Notes: generated from the letters alone by a model not told the origin. A stretch of 64,000 bases of DNA from an uncultured Winogradskyella sp. (GCF_947498345.1 NZ_CANMJY010000011.1:78684-142683); one strand, 5' to 3'. Shown: positions 9,514 through 18,056, numbered from the stretch's first letter. Numbers and translations are program-made.

Positions 9514-9593
9514 CTTTCTCTTTTTATAACAATCTTTTACTTATGTCTGTAAAACCCTAAATTTACTTACATTATTATAAATAAAAAAACTTT

Positions 9594-9618
9594 GTAACAA
9601 AATGTAATGTGTGTCGTC
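9594..9618 (+). promoter_or_regulatory. Putative ECF-type promoter of the sigma factor operon
   Basis: A GTAAC element at 9594-9598 is followed after 16 bp by CGTC at 9615-9618, about 50 bp before the sigma gene start. This -35 AAC / -10 CGTC layout is typical for ECF sigma factors and would make the operon self-activating. Single occurrence, so tentative. Confidence 0.45.
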
Positions 9619-9668
9619 GTAGTTATGAAAGCAAGTAAAAAAGCGTTCGACCACCAATCAAATTAGTA

Positions 9669-10178
9669 ATGAAGCAGGCAGATTTTGTAAGCTTAGTGAT
9701 GCCATTTAAGGATAAAGTATTTCGTTTAGCAAAACGATTACTGGTTTCTCGTGAAGAAGCTGAAGATGCTACGCAAGAGATACTGTTAAAATTATGGAGA
9801 AATAAAGAAAAAATAAGTGAGTATAAAAATGTAGAAGCTTTCTCAATGACTATGACAAAGAATTTTTGTTTAGATAGATTAAAATCTAAGCAGGCACAAA
9901 ATTTAAAAATTGTTCACAGTAATTATACTGATAACAATACGTCATTGCAAAAACAGGTTGAAACCAGAGATAGTTTAGATTGGGTATCTAAGATTATGGA
10001 AGATTTACCCGAACAACAAAAAATAATAATACAACTAAGAGATATAGAACAATACGACTTTGCTGAAATTGCTAAAATGTTGGATATGAATGAGACAGCA
10101 ATCCGTGTTAACTTATCGAGAGCAAGAAAAGCAATAAGAGAAAAATTAACTAATACACATCGCTATGGTATTAAATAA
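9669..10178 (+). CDS. RNA polymerase ECF-type sigma factor
   Basis: Protein of 169 residues with sigma-70 region 2 (DKVFRLAKRLLVSREEAEDATQEILLKLW split over residues 14-43) and region 4 (LPEQQKIIIQLRDIEQYDFAEIAKML, then a helix-turn-helix with NLSRARKAIREKL). Length is typical of ECF factors. Its end overlaps the next gene by 14 bp, suggesting coupled translation with a regulator. Downstream genes are two DUF4252 proteins. Likely controls an envelope-related response, with its own promoter among the targets. Confidence 0.92.
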   Translation: MKQADFVSLVMPFKDKVFRLAKRLLVSREEAEDATQEILLKLWRNKEKISEYKNVEAFSMTMTKNFCLDRLKSKQAQNLKIVHSNYTDNNTSLQKQVETRDSLDWVSKIMEDLPEQQKIIIQLRDIEQYDFAEIAKMLDMNETAIRVNLSRARKAIREKLTNTHRYGIK

Positions 10179-10656
10179 TATAGAAAAGTTACTGGAAAAG
10201 TATAACAATGCTGAGACTACATTGCAAGAAGAAGCGCAATTGCGAACCTATTTTGCAAGTGAAGATGTAGCACCGCATTTAGAACATTACAAGCCAATGT
10301 TCTTATATTTTTCGAAATCGCAACAAGAGCAGTACACAAAAGACGTTCCTTTAAAACCTAAGAACACAAAATTGTATCAATGGATTTCTGTCGCAGCTGT
10401 AGCTGTTCTTATGCTTGGAATATTTATTCCTAATTGGAATAGTGGTCCAAAAACTTTAGCTGATTACCCTCCAGAAGATCAAGAAATGTATTTAGAAGCA
10501 AAAGCAGCTTTAGCTATGCTTTCTGATAAGTTCAACGATGGAACTTCTAGTATTAATGCTTTGGGTTTGGCTTCTGAAAACTTCAATGTTGGTTTGGAAA
10601 AAGTCAGCCACGTTGCAGAATTTAGTAAAACAACAAACAAATTATTAAAGAATTAA
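10165..10656 (+). CDS. Putative membrane anti-sigma factor
   Basis: Protein of 163 residues, unrecognised by sequence except for architecture: an N-terminal soluble region of about 70 residues (sigma-binding size), one transmembrane segment (WISVAAVAVLMLGIFIP, about 74-90), and a periplasmic tail. It overlaps the sigma gene by 14 bp. This position and topology are those of a cognate anti-sigma factor. No zinc-binding HxxxCxxC motif is present, so it is not a ZAS-type protein. Confidence 0.7.
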   Translation: MVLNNIEKLLEKYNNAETTLQEEAQLRTYFASEDVAPHLEHYKPMFLYFSKSQQEQYTKDVPLKPKNTKLYQWISVAAVAVLMLGIFIPNWNSGPKTLADYPPEDQEMYLEAKAALAMLSDKFNDGTSSINALGLASENFNVGLEKVSHVAEFSKTTNKLLKN

Positions 10657-10681
10657 AAACAAAAATTAAAAACAAGGAATT

Positions 10682-11248
10682 ATGAAAAAAGTAATTTTAA
10701 TCGTCGCAGTAATGCTAATGTCATTTACATCATTTAGTCAAAGTGTATTTGATAGGTTTGAAGATTTAGAAGGAGTAACTTCAGTTATTTTAAACCAAAA
10801 AATGTTTAAGATGTTAGCTACTATAGGTGTAGATATTGATGATCCTGAAATGAAAGAATATGTACAGATGGCTAAGAGTATTACAGGTTTTAAAGTGTTT
10901 ACTACCGATGATAAAGGGATATCAACAGATATGAAAGCTACGGTAACTAAGTATTTAAAATCGTCTGATCTTGAAGAACTAATGCGTATTAAGGATGGTG
11001 ATCAAACAGTTAAATTCTATGTTAAAGAAGGCAAGGACGAAAACCATGTTAAAGAGCTTTTAATGTTTATTACCGGGCTTAAACAAATGACTGGAGGAGA
11101 AGTTAAAATTAATGGCGAAAAACGTGAGTTTGAAACCGTTATTATGACATTAACTGGTGATATAGATTTAAGACAGGTTTCTAAAATTGCAAATCAAATT
11201 GATATGCCAGGTGGTGAGCAATTAAAAAAAGCAGGAAAGAAAAATTAA
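10682..11248 (+). CDS. DUF4252 domain-containing secreted protein
   Basis: Protein of 188 residues with a cleavable signal peptide (SFTSFSQ, cleavage near residue 20), then the DUF4252 pattern: FDRFEDLEGVTSVILNQKMF at the start and an IDLRQVSKIANQI segment near the end. It lies 26 bp after the anti-sigma gene and 6 bp before a second DUF4252 gene. In flavobacteria such proteins commonly accompany an ECF sigma and anti-sigma pair. Biochemical function unknown. Confidence 0.85.
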   Translation: MKKVILIVAVMLMSFTSFSQSVFDRFEDLEGVTSVILNQKMFKMLATIGVDIDDPEMKEYVQMAKSITGFKVFTTDDKGISTDMKATVTKYLKSSDLEELMRIKDGDQTVKFYVKEGKDENHVKELLMFITGLKQMTGGEVKINGEKREFETVIMTLTGDIDLRQVSKIANQIDMPGGEQLKKAGKKN

Positions 11249-11254
11249 GAACTA

Positions 11255-11797
11255 ATGATACAATCAATCAAAAAATTAACAGCAGTGTTGTTTTTGGTTG
11301 CAGCTTTTACGAGTTGCAACCAAGGACCAACATTACAAACTTATTATGTAGATAATCAGGAAAAAAGTGGTTTTGTGTCTGTAGATGCACCAACAAGCTT
11401 ATTGAATGTTGAAGATATTGAAATGACCGAAGAACAACGAGAAGCTTATGAGTCTGTTGATAAACTTAACGTGCTTGCTTTTAGATTGTCTCAAGATAAT
11501 TATGAAGAATACGAGGTAGAATTACAGAAGGTAAAAGTTATCTTAAAAGATACTAAGTATGAAGAGTTAATTAGAGGGTCCACAAAAGAAGGAAAGTTTG
11601 TCGTGAAATTCTTAGGCGAATCAGAAACAAGTATAGATGAGCTTATCGTGTTTGGAAATTCAAACGATAAAGGTTTTGCTATCGTGAGAGTATTAGGTGA
11701 TAATATGAATGCCGCAAAACTTATGAAGTTGTCTGATGTTATAGAAAATGCAAATGTAGATGAAGGTCAACTGGGTCTTTTAAAAGACTTTTTTTAA
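11255..11797 (+). CDS. DUF4252 domain-containing lipoprotein
   Basis: Protein of 180 residues with lipobox FTSC (Cys20). The rest resembles its upstream neighbour in plan: a VDAPTSLLNVED opening and a NAAKLMKLSDVIENA segment near the end. It is the last gene of the sigma / anti-sigma / DUF4252 / DUF4252 operon, and a terminator follows 33 bp later. It may be a sensor or target of the envelope response; function unknown. Confidence 0.82.
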   Translation: MIQSIKKLTAVLFLVAAFTSCNQGPTLQTYYVDNQEKSGFVSVDAPTSLLNVEDIEMTEEQREAYESVDKLNVLAFRLSQDNYEEYEVELQKVKVILKDTKYEELIRGSTKEGKFVVKFLGESETSIDELIVFGNSNDKGFAIVRVLGDNMNAAKLMKLSDVIENANVDEGQLGLLKDFF

Positions 11798-11829
11798 ATA
11801 AACTGACAATTATTTAAAATGTTAATGTA

Positions 11830-11866
11830 AATCGTTCTGGAGTTAATCTTCAGGGCGATTTTTTTT
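11830..11866 (+). terminator. Intrinsic terminator after the sigma-factor operon
   Basis: A 13-bp stem with a few G-T pairs (11830-11842 with 11848-11860), loop TTAAT, and a run of Ts. The convergent 68-residue gene has its stop codon in the loop, and its last codons form the right side of the stem. Confidence 0.8.
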
Positions 11867-12049
11867 GTTGTCGTTTTTTAAAGCATAGCTTATAGCTATA
11901 AGTAGTAAAACACCAAAACAGGTAAACAACAAGGCTTTTACTATAAAGTAATCTAGTATTTCAAATAAGCCAGCAACAAAAAAACCAATGGTGATCACAC
12001 CTACAAAGCTTAATGTTATTGAGTTTTTACCTAAAGGGAAGATTTTCAT
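11843..12049 (-). CDS. Small two-helix membrane protein
   Basis: Protein of 68 residues. Two hydrophobic segments (about 11-31 and 34-55) are followed by a charged tail, KNDNKKNRPED. It starts 12 bp after the purB stop on the same strand, so it is probably co-transcribed downstream of purB. Not recognised; many flavobacterial genomes have such short membrane proteins next to housekeeping genes. Confidence 0.6.
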   Translation of the reverse strand: MKIFPLGKNSITLSFVGVITIGFFVAGLFEILDYFIVKALLFTCFGVLLLIAISYALKNDNKKNRPED

Positions 12050-12061
12050 TAGATTTTAAGT

Positions 12062-13405
12062 TTAAATGCCTGTGTAATTACTTGGCGAGATTGCTTTCAA
12101 TTCAGACTTAATAGTGTCAGAAACCTCTAATGTATCAATAAAATTTGAAATAGACATTTCTGTAATCGCTTCATTTGTACGTGTTAATCCTTTCAGTGCC
12201 TCATAAGGGTTAGGATAACCTTCTCGTCTTAGAATAGTTTGTATGGCTTCTGCAACAACAGCCCAATTGTTTTCTAAGTCTTGCTTAAATTTGGCTTCAT
12301 TTAATAATAATTTACCTAAACCTTTTAATGTAGATTTAAAACCAATAAGGGTATGACCAAATGGCACACCAACATTTCTTAAAACAGTACTATCTGTTAA
12401 ATCACGTTGTAATCTTGAAACAGGTAATTTGGCCGATAAATGTTCAAAAATAGCATTAGCAATTCCTAAATTCCCTTCACTGTTTTCAAAATCGATAGGA
12501 TTTACTTTATGCGGCATAGCAGAGCTACCAACTTCTCCCTTTTTTATTTTTTGTTTAAAGTAGTCCATAGAAACGTAGGTCCAAACATCTCTATTTAAAT
12601 CTATAATAATGGTATTAATGCGCTTTAAGGCATCAAACAAAGCAGCCATGTGGTCATAATGCTCAATTTGTGTGGTTGGAAAAGAGTGTTGTAAACCAAG
12701 CTTTTCTTGTACAAATTTGGTTCCAAAGGCCTTCCAGTTTATATTAGGGTAAGCCACTTTATGAGCATTAAAGTTTCCTGTAGCGCCACCAAATTTTGCA
12801 GCACCTGGTATGTCGTTTAATAAGTTAAACTGTTCTTTTAAACGAACAGTAAACACATCGATTTCTTTACCAAGTCTTGTAGGAGATGCAGGTTGACCAT
12901 GTGTTCTTGCGAGCATTGGTATTGATTCCCATTCTTTTGCTAAGCCTTCAATTTTCTCTAATAAGCTAAAGTATTCGGGCACATAGACATCGTTCATAGC
13001 TTCTTTAATACTCAAAGGAATCGCCGTATTGTTAATATCTTGTGATGTTAATCCGAAATGAATAAATTCTTTGTAATCCGACAGACTTAGAGCATCAAAC
13101 TTTTCTTTGATAAAATATTCTACAGCTTTAACATCGTGATTAGTAACCTTTTCGATGTCTTTAATTGCTGCAGCATCTATTGGAGTAAAATTCTTATAGA
13201 TGGTTCTTAAATCTTTAAATACAGCACTAGAAATAGATTTTAATTGCGGAAGTGGCAATTCGCATAGTGCAATAAAGTATTCAATTTCTACCAAAACACG
13301 ATATTTAATCAATGCTTCCTCAGAAAAATAGTTACCTAAAGTTGAGACTTTAGATCTGTATCGACCATCTATTGGTGAAATTGCGCTAAGCTGTGTAAGT
13401 GCCAT
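12062..13405 (-). CDS. purB: Adenylosuccinate lyase
   Basis: Protein of 447 residues. It catalyses two fumarate-releasing steps: SAICAR to AICAR in purine synthesis, and adenylosuccinate to AMP. The lyase signature is GSSAMPHKVNPIDFEN. Also visible are the N-terminal LSAISPIDGRYRSKV and the central ARTHGQPASPTRLGKE and HFGLTSQDINNTA motifs with active-site histidines. Length is typical of the E. coli-like PurB group. A HEAT-like gene lies 104 bp upstream on the same strand. Confidence 0.97.
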   Translation of the reverse strand: MALTQLSAISPIDGRYRSKVSTLGNYFSEEALIKYRVLVEIEYFIALCELPLPQLKSISSAVFKDLRTIYKNFTPIDAAAIKDIEKVTNHDVKAVEYFIKEKFDALSLSDYKEFIHFGLTSQDINNTAIPLSIKEAMNDVYVPEYFSLLEKIEGLAKEWESIPMLARTHGQPASPTRLGKEIDVFTVRLKEQFNLLNDIPGAAKFGGATGNFNAHKVAYPNINWKAFGTKFVQEKLGLQHSFPTTQIEHYDHMAALFDALKRINTIIIDLNRDVWTYVSMDYFKQKIKKGEVGSSAMPHKVNPIDFENSEGNLGIANAIFEHLSAKLPVSRLQRDLTDSTVLRNVGVPFGHTLIGFKSTLKGLGKLLLNEAKFKQDLENNWAVVAEAIQTILRREGYPNPYEALKGLTRTNEAITEMSISNFIDTLEVSDTIKSELKAISPSNYTGI

Positions 13406-13509
13406 TTGCTGTAAAATTTTGAAGCATCAAAGATAATGAAGTTAGTTAAGAGTTGTGAGCTATAAGTCAAGAGTTTTTTGCTTAGTTATTAACTTTAAAC
13501 TTATGATAA

Positions 13510-14073
13510 TTATTGACGGATTTTTTTCAAAATATGCCGAGCTCTGGCTTTAAACCCAGAACTTTGCATTGAGAAATCGCGCTCTAAGATCATTGCTAAC
13601 TCAGGATGTATCCAATCGTATTCATTACCTAATAAGTAGAGCGCATTCATAGAGTAGGCCTTAGGTGCTATTTTTTCGTCGTTTATCATCCAGTCAAAGC
13701 AAGCTTCAATAATTTTTTCTTTATGAACCTCTTTAAGATGATGTTTTATTTTATGATCTGCTTTAGAGTAATAAGCTTTTATCAAATATTCACAGACTTT
13801 TGCAACTGGTCGTACAGCAGAGTCTAAATGTACTTTAGAAATATTTTTGGTAAACTTGTCGAGATTAGGTATAATTTCCTCAAGTTTTTCACCGCACATA
13901 AATTCAAAAACCCAAGCTGCTCTACACGAAATTTTATCATCTACATCAAATAATATTTCTAATAACGGAGTTACTAACTCAGGATTATCAATAATCAGAT
14001 TGGCATAATGCAATCGTTTTTCGCGAGAGTGATTAACATAATTTAATTCGTTGTAAAGTTCTGCCTTTGTCAA
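13510..14073 (-). CDS. HEAT/ARM-like helical protein beside purB
   Basis: Protein of 187 residues, all helical by composition, with no signal peptide. Segments such as NPELVTPLLEILFDVDDKIS and CRAAWVFEFMC resemble HEAT/ARM repeats. I recall homologues sitting next to purB in Flavobacteriaceae and sometimes being labelled adenylosuccinate lyase because of that position. None of the lyase motifs are present here, so it is not an enzyme of that family. Likely a protein-interaction scaffold. Confidence 0.7.
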   Translation of the reverse strand: MTKAELYNELNYVNHSREKRLHYANLIIDNPELVTPLLEILFDVDDKISCRAAWVFEFMCGEKLEEIIPNLDKFTKNISKVHLDSAVRPVAKVCEYLIKAYYSKADHKIKHHLKEVHKEKIIEACFDWMINDEKIAPKAYSMNALYLLGNEYDWIHPELAMILERDFSMQSSGFKARARHILKKIRQ

Positions 14074-14112
14074 TAGAAAATTCTTAATTTAGAGCCTTAA
14101 AATTAATCAAAA

Positions 14113-14586
14113 ATGAAGATTCTAAAAAAACTCGCACTGCTACTTTTAGTGGTTTTTATAATTATGCAATTTTTTGGACCAAATAAGAATGATGGTAACA
14201 TTGTTTCGGTCAATGCATTTTTTGTGGATACCAATCCACCAGAAGACGTAAAAGTGGTTTTAAAAAATGCTTGCTTAGACTGCCATAGCGATCATACACG
14301 TTACCCTTGGTATAATGCTATTACACCTGTTAACTATTGGTTAGATAGTCACATTGACCATGGTAAAGGACATTTTAATGCATCTAAATGGGAGGACTAC
14401 TCAGATAAGAAAAAAGACCATAAGCTTGAAGAGTTGATTGAAATGGTTGAAGCTAAATCCATGCCATTGGCCAGCTATACTTGGACACATGGTGATGCCA
14501 AGTTATCACAAGAACAAATTGATGCAATGGTATCCTGGGCTAAAGTAGCACGTATAAAATATTCATTTTTAAAAGAACCACAATAA
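14113..14586 (+). CDS. Heme-binding domain protein with a single CxxCH motif
   Basis: Protein of 157 residues with an N-terminal membrane anchor or signal (KLALLLLVVFIIMQFF) and a c-type heme attachment motif CLDCH at about 54-58, followed by SDHTRYPWYNAITPVNYWL, which is characteristic of the small haem_bd family of Bacteroidota. It acts on the periplasmic side. The C-terminal SQEQIDAMVSWAKVAR segment fits a helix packing on the heme. It starts 37 bp before the glycosyltransferase, with which it may be co-transcribed. Confidence 0.88.
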   Translation: MKILKKLALLLLVVFIIMQFFGPNKNDGNIVSVNAFFVDTNPPEDVKVVLKNACLDCHSDHTRYPWYNAITPVNYWLDSHIDHGKGHFNASKWEDYSDKKKDHKLEELIEMVEAKSMPLASYTWTHGDAKLSQEQIDAMVSWAKVARIKYSFLKEPQ

Positions 14587-14622
14587 TTCGTTTACAATGC
14601 AGTGAACAATTAGTAGTAGGTT

Positions 14623-15858
14623 ATGGGTTTGAAAAAAATATTAATCATAGGACTGGTTTGGCCAGAACCTAAAAGTTCTGCTGCTGGTAGCCGAATGTTA
14701 CAACTGGTTCAGCAATTTCTGAATCAAGATTGTGAAATTACGTTTGTTTGCGCTGCAAAAGTTTCAAATAATACTTACGATTTATCCCAATTGGGAGTAA
14801 ATACACGTAATGTATTATTAAATAACAATTCATTTGATGACTTTGTTTTTACTTTAAAACCAGATGTGGTTATGTTCGATAGGTTTATGACCGAAGAGCA
14901 ATATGGTTGGCGCGTCGCTGAACAATGTCCTAATGCTTTACGCATATTAGATACTGAAGATTTTCACGGCTTAAGAAAAGCCAGACAATTAGCATTAAAA
15001 GAAAATACTGAGGTTTCAATTAAACATTTGCATAACGATACTACAAAGCGCGAAATAGCCAGTATCTATCGTTGCGATTTAAGTTTAATGATTTCTGAAG
15101 TCGAAATAGAATTATTAACAAAGTCATTTAAAATTGATGCAAGCTTACTCTATTATTTACCATTTTTACTAGAACCCGTTGAGGAAGAATCAATAGATAA
15201 GTTACCAACTTTTGAAGAAAGACAACATTTTGTAACCATCGGTAATTTTTTGCATCCACCAAATTACGATGCGGTTTTATATCTTAAACAAACGATTTGG
15301 CCATTGATTAGAAAACAATTACCAAAAGTTGAATTGCATAGTTATGGAGCTTACGAATCTCAAAAAGTAACACAGTTACATAACAAAAAGGAAGGCTTCT
15401 TAATTAAAGGTTTTGCAAAAAATGTCAATGAAGTAATGCAAAATGCAAAAGTATGTCTGGCTCCAATACGTTTTGGTGCGGGATTAAAAGGAAAACTAGT
15501 CGATGCTATGCAAAATGGTACTCCATGTCTAATGTCTGGTATTGCTGCTGAAGGGATGTTTGGTAATATAGATATACCAGGTTTTGTTGAAGACAATGCA
15601 GAAGCATTTGTCCAAAAAGCTACGAAGCTTTATTCTGATTCTGAAATTTGGAAAAACAAACAGCAAAATGGATTTAAAGTAATAGCACAACGATTTAATA
15701 CATCTGATTTTGAAAGTGCATTTTTTAATAAGATTGAAGCACTAAAAGAAAATTTACAAAGACATCGCCAAAATAATTTTATAGGAAATTTATTATACTA
15801 CCAAACACTACTGAGTACCAAGTATATGAGTAAATGGATAGAGGAAAAGAATCGGTAA
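14623..15858 (+). CDS. Glycosyltransferase, GT-B fold (GT4-like)
   Basis: Cytoplasmic protein of 411 residues. The N-terminus has a Rossmann start (KILIIGLVWPEPKSSAAGSR). The C-terminal half carries the donor-binding pattern: FVTIGNFLHPPNYDAVLYL, then APIRFGAGLKGKLVDAM and GTPCLMSGIAAEG. The donor and acceptor cannot be told from sequence, and no polysaccharide cluster surrounds it. A stand-alone glycosyltransferase modifying lipid or protein is plausible. Confidence 0.82.
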   Translation: MGLKKILIIGLVWPEPKSSAAGSRMLQLVQQFLNQDCEITFVCAAKVSNNTYDLSQLGVNTRNVLLNNNSFDDFVFTLKPDVVMFDRFMTEEQYGWRVAEQCPNALRILDTEDFHGLRKARQLALKENTEVSIKHLHNDTTKREIASIYRCDLSLMISEVEIELLTKSFKIDASLLYYLPFLLEPVEEESIDKLPTFEERQHFVTIGNFLHPPNYDAVLYLKQTIWPLIRKQLPKVELHSYGAYESQKVTQLHNKKEGFLIKGFAKNVNEVMQNAKVCLAPIRFGAGLKGKLVDAMQNGTPCLMSGIAAEGMFGNIDIPGFVEDNAEAFVQKATKLYSDSEIWKNKQQNGFKVIAQRFNTSDFESAFFNKIEALKENLQRHRQNNFIGNLLYYQTLLSTKYMSKWIEEKNR

Positions 15859-15895
15859 ATAGTTAATTATCCATTAAATAAAATCGTATATAATA

Positions 15896-15951
15896 TTTGT
15901 GAAATTTAAAAATGTAAAGTATATTTGTCATATAGTAAAAATAATTTTACT
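15896..15951 (+). promoter_or_regulatory. Promoter with palindromic operator for the membrane protein/XRE pair
   Basis: A -33 TTTG (15896-15899) and a -7 TATATTTG (15920-15927) are separated by 20 bp, matching the Bacteroidota consensus. A perfect 7-bp inverted repeat with a 4-bp spacer (AGTAAAA at 15934-15940, TTTTACT at 15945-15951) covers the expected transcription start. The word ATATTTGTCA occurs at 15921 and again at 15964. Autorepression by the XRE protein is the simplest reading. Confidence 0.7.
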
Positions 15952-15975
15952 TAATATAAAACATATTTGTCAATT

Positions 15976-16425
15976 ATGAATACAGAAAGCTATATGCAAA
16001 AAGAGCAACGTGCTCTGCAAAAATTAATCAATTTTAGATTACCACATCGGTTTATGACCATTGGTATTATAATTTGTATAACAACAGTATTTTTAATGTT
16101 TCTTAGAGAAACCTTATTTGGTGAAGAGTCATTAATCATTAGAGATACACTGCAAAAATCTTTATTAATTGGTATGCTGATCATGTCCATAACCCGAAGT
16201 AGAGAGGAAGACGAAATGATTGTACAATTACGTATGCAATCTTATGCTTGGGCATTTATTACTGGTGTTTTATATGCTTTAATAATGCCATATGTAGAAT
16301 TTGGAGTGTCTAGTGTTGTTAATGGAGATAATGAAACCTTTAAAAATTTAGGTGACTTTCAGGTTTTATTGTTTATGCTTATGGTGCAGTTGATGTGTTA
16401 TCATGTTTTAAAACGCCATAGATAA
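15976..16425 (+). CDS. Four-helix membrane protein paired with an XRE regulator
   Basis: Protein of 149 residues from the ATG at 15976; an in-frame TTG three codons upstream is less likely. Four hydrophobic segments (for example GIIICITTVFLMFL, LLIGMLIMSI, AWAFITGVLYALIMPYV and VLLFMLMVQLMCYHVL). Its stop overlaps the ATG of the XRE gene by one base. Membrane protein plus small XRE protein is a recurrent two-gene module in Bacteroidota; the membrane protein may sense a signal or sequester the regulator. Function not known. Confidence 0.75.
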   Translation: MNTESYMQKEQRALQKLINFRLPHRFMTIGIIICITTVFLMFLRETLFGEESLIIRDTLQKSLLIGMLIMSITRSREEDEMIVQLRMQSYAWAFITGVLYALIMPYVEFGVSSVVNGDNETFKNLGDFQVLLFMLMVQLMCYHVLKRHR

Positions 16426-16625
16426 TGCAAAATACAATCAAAGTAGAACGTGCTATTCTTAGCCTAACACAAGATGACTTAGCTAAAAAAATAGGTGTTT
16501 CCCGACAGACGATAAACTCAATAGAGGCTAATAGATATGTGCCTTCTACTGTTTTAGCCTTAAAGCTTTCAGAGGTATTTAATAAACCTGTAAATGACTT
16601 TTTTAAATTGAGCCAAGATGATTAG
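16425..16625 (+). CDS. Small XRE-family helix-turn-helix regulator
   Basis: Protein of 66 residues consisting only of a Cro/CI-type HTH: LSLTQDDLAKKIGVSRQTIN, then IEANRYVPSTVLALKLSEVF. The recognition helix is around VSRQTINSIE. It is translationally coupled to the membrane protein (TAATG overlap). The palindrome at 15934-15951 is its probable operator. Typical length for the YozG/HigA-like stand-alone regulators; no toxin gene is adjacent. Confidence 0.9.
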   Translation: MQNTIKVERAILSLTQDDLAKKIGVSRQTINSIEANRYVPSTVLALKLSEVFNKPVNDFFKLSQDD

Positions 16626-16720
16626 TATAATCAATTTGATTTTTAAAATAGTATTGCATTTAATGATGACATTTTTTTAGGCCTTCGATATAATAGTGTA
16701 TAACAAAAATCAACACTATT

Positions 16721-17236
16721 ATGAAATCTAAAATTCAATCATTAATTCTTTTAGTTCTATGTCTCATTATTTCTGCCTGTTCGTCTGATGATGATGGTAA
16801 CACCTCCTTAAGTCCAGAAGGTGAATGGCTCATTACTTCACTTTTAATAGAATCTTCGTTCGATTTTGATGAGGACGGAACGGCATCAAGAGATATGTTT
16901 CAGGAAACAAACTGTTATAATGGTAATAGTATCCAATTTTTTGATAACGGCGATGTTATTATTGATGTAGATTTAGCCTATATTTTTATTGATGATAACA
17001 ATCAGCATGATGTAGAATGTCAGAACGGTTTTGGGTTGACCTCAACCTGGACTCAGAATGGTAATACCATTACTGTTGTCAATGACTTTAATGATGATAA
17101 TCTGGTAGGTACTATTTCGGGCAATACGATTACACTTACTATTGAAGATGGTTTTGAAGTAGAATTTTATGATGCTGTAAATGATGATGTTATTATAATG
17201 GATGAAGACTTTACCATTATATTTACAAAAATGTAA
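16721..17236 (+). CDS. Lipocalin-like lipoprotein
   Basis: Protein of 171 residues with lipobox ISAC (Cys20) and an SSDDDGN surface-export-like stretch. The remainder is beta-rich, with GEWLITSLLIESSF opening and TWTQNGNTITVV and GTISGNTITLTI strands, as in the lipocalin-like domain proteins of flavobacteria. It stands alone, 95 bp after the XRE gene and convergent with the sirtuin. Ligand unknown. Confidence 0.7.
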   Translation: MKSKIQSLILLVLCLIISACSSDDDGNTSLSPEGEWLITSLLIESSFDFDEDGTASRDMFQETNCYNGNSIQFFDNGDVIIDVDLAYIFIDDNNQHDVECQNGFGLTSTWTQNGNTITVVNDFNDDNLVGTISGNTITLTIEDGFEVEFYDAVNDDVIIMDEDFTIIFTKM

Positions 17237-17242
17237 ATTACT

Positions 17243-17920
17243 TTAGCTTAAAATATCAAGCATATCTCTCATGCCTGCTGTAGCAGTTTTTGCAATGACT
17301 TTAATATTAGTATTGTTAACTACAGCAGGTTTAGGGTCAATATAATAAATAGTAGTATCTGGTTGCACATAATTGATTAAACCAGCTGCAGGATAAACTT
17401 GCATACTTGTACCAATTATAACAAGAATATCTGCAGCATAACAAACTTTTACCGCAATATCTATCATAGGGACATCTTCACCAAACCATACAATATGTGG
17501 TCTTAGTTGGTGTCCTTTTTCGCAGGTATCGCCTAAGTTAAGATCTTCTGTCCAATCTTTTATATTATTAGGATTTCCTGTACTTCTCACTTTTAATAAT
17601 TCACCATGAAGATGTAATACATCACTACTACCAGCCCGCTCATGTAAATCATCTACATTTTGTGTAATTATGGTGACTTTATAATCTGTTTCCAGTTTTG
17701 CTAAATCTTTATGTGCCTGGTTAGATTCTACAGTTTTTAGCTGTCGCCTTCTTTGGTTGTAAAAATCTAAAACCAATTCAGGATTATTTCTAAAACCATC
17801 AGGCGAAGCAACTTGCATTACATCGTGGCCTTCCCAAAGTCCATCGTGGTCTCTAAACGTTTTTACTCCGCTTTCGGCACTAATACCAGCTCCGGTTAAT
17901 ACTACAACATGTTTTTTCAT
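17243..17920 (-). CDS. cobB: NAD-dependent protein deacylase, SIR2 family
   Basis: Protein of 225 residues. NAD-binding motifs GAGISAESGVKTFRD (10-24) and TQNVDDLHERAG (86-97) are present, with catalytic histidine in LHLHGE (about 105). Y54 and R57 (FYNQRR) match the YxxR signature of sirtuin class III, which prefers succinyl or malonyl lysine. Only one cysteine (DTCEKG) remains where most sirtuins have four zinc-binding cysteines, so the structural zinc is probably absent. Stand-alone gene. Confidence 0.9.
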   Translation of the reverse strand: MKKHVVVLTGAGISAESGVKTFRDHDGLWEGHDVMQVASPDGFRNNPELVLDFYNQRRRQLKTVESNQAHKDLAKLETDYKVTIITQNVDDLHERAGSSDVLHLHGELLKVRSTGNPNNIKDWTEDLNLGDTCEKGHQLRPHIVWFGEDVPMIDIAVKVCYAADILVIIGTSMQVYPAAGLINYVQPDTTIYYIDPKPAVVNNTNIKVIAKTATAGMRDMLDILS

Positions 17921-18056
17921 ATACTAAAAATAATCAATTTTATGTCAGAAGAAAAAGAGAAAACTCAAGAATCTATTCTTAATTTTTGAGAAACTACACT
18001 TCGTTTGTAATAACATAAATTTGTACTTTGGCGTTATCCTTGCATAGTATTATAGT

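Noticed and set aside
10165..10656. Zinc-binding (ZAS-type) anti-sigma factor
   Set aside because: No HxxxCxxC motif. Only topology and position support an anti-sigma role.
13510..14073. Annotation as adenylosuccinate lyase
   Set aside because: None of the lyase motifs are present. The label appears to come from neighbourhood alone.
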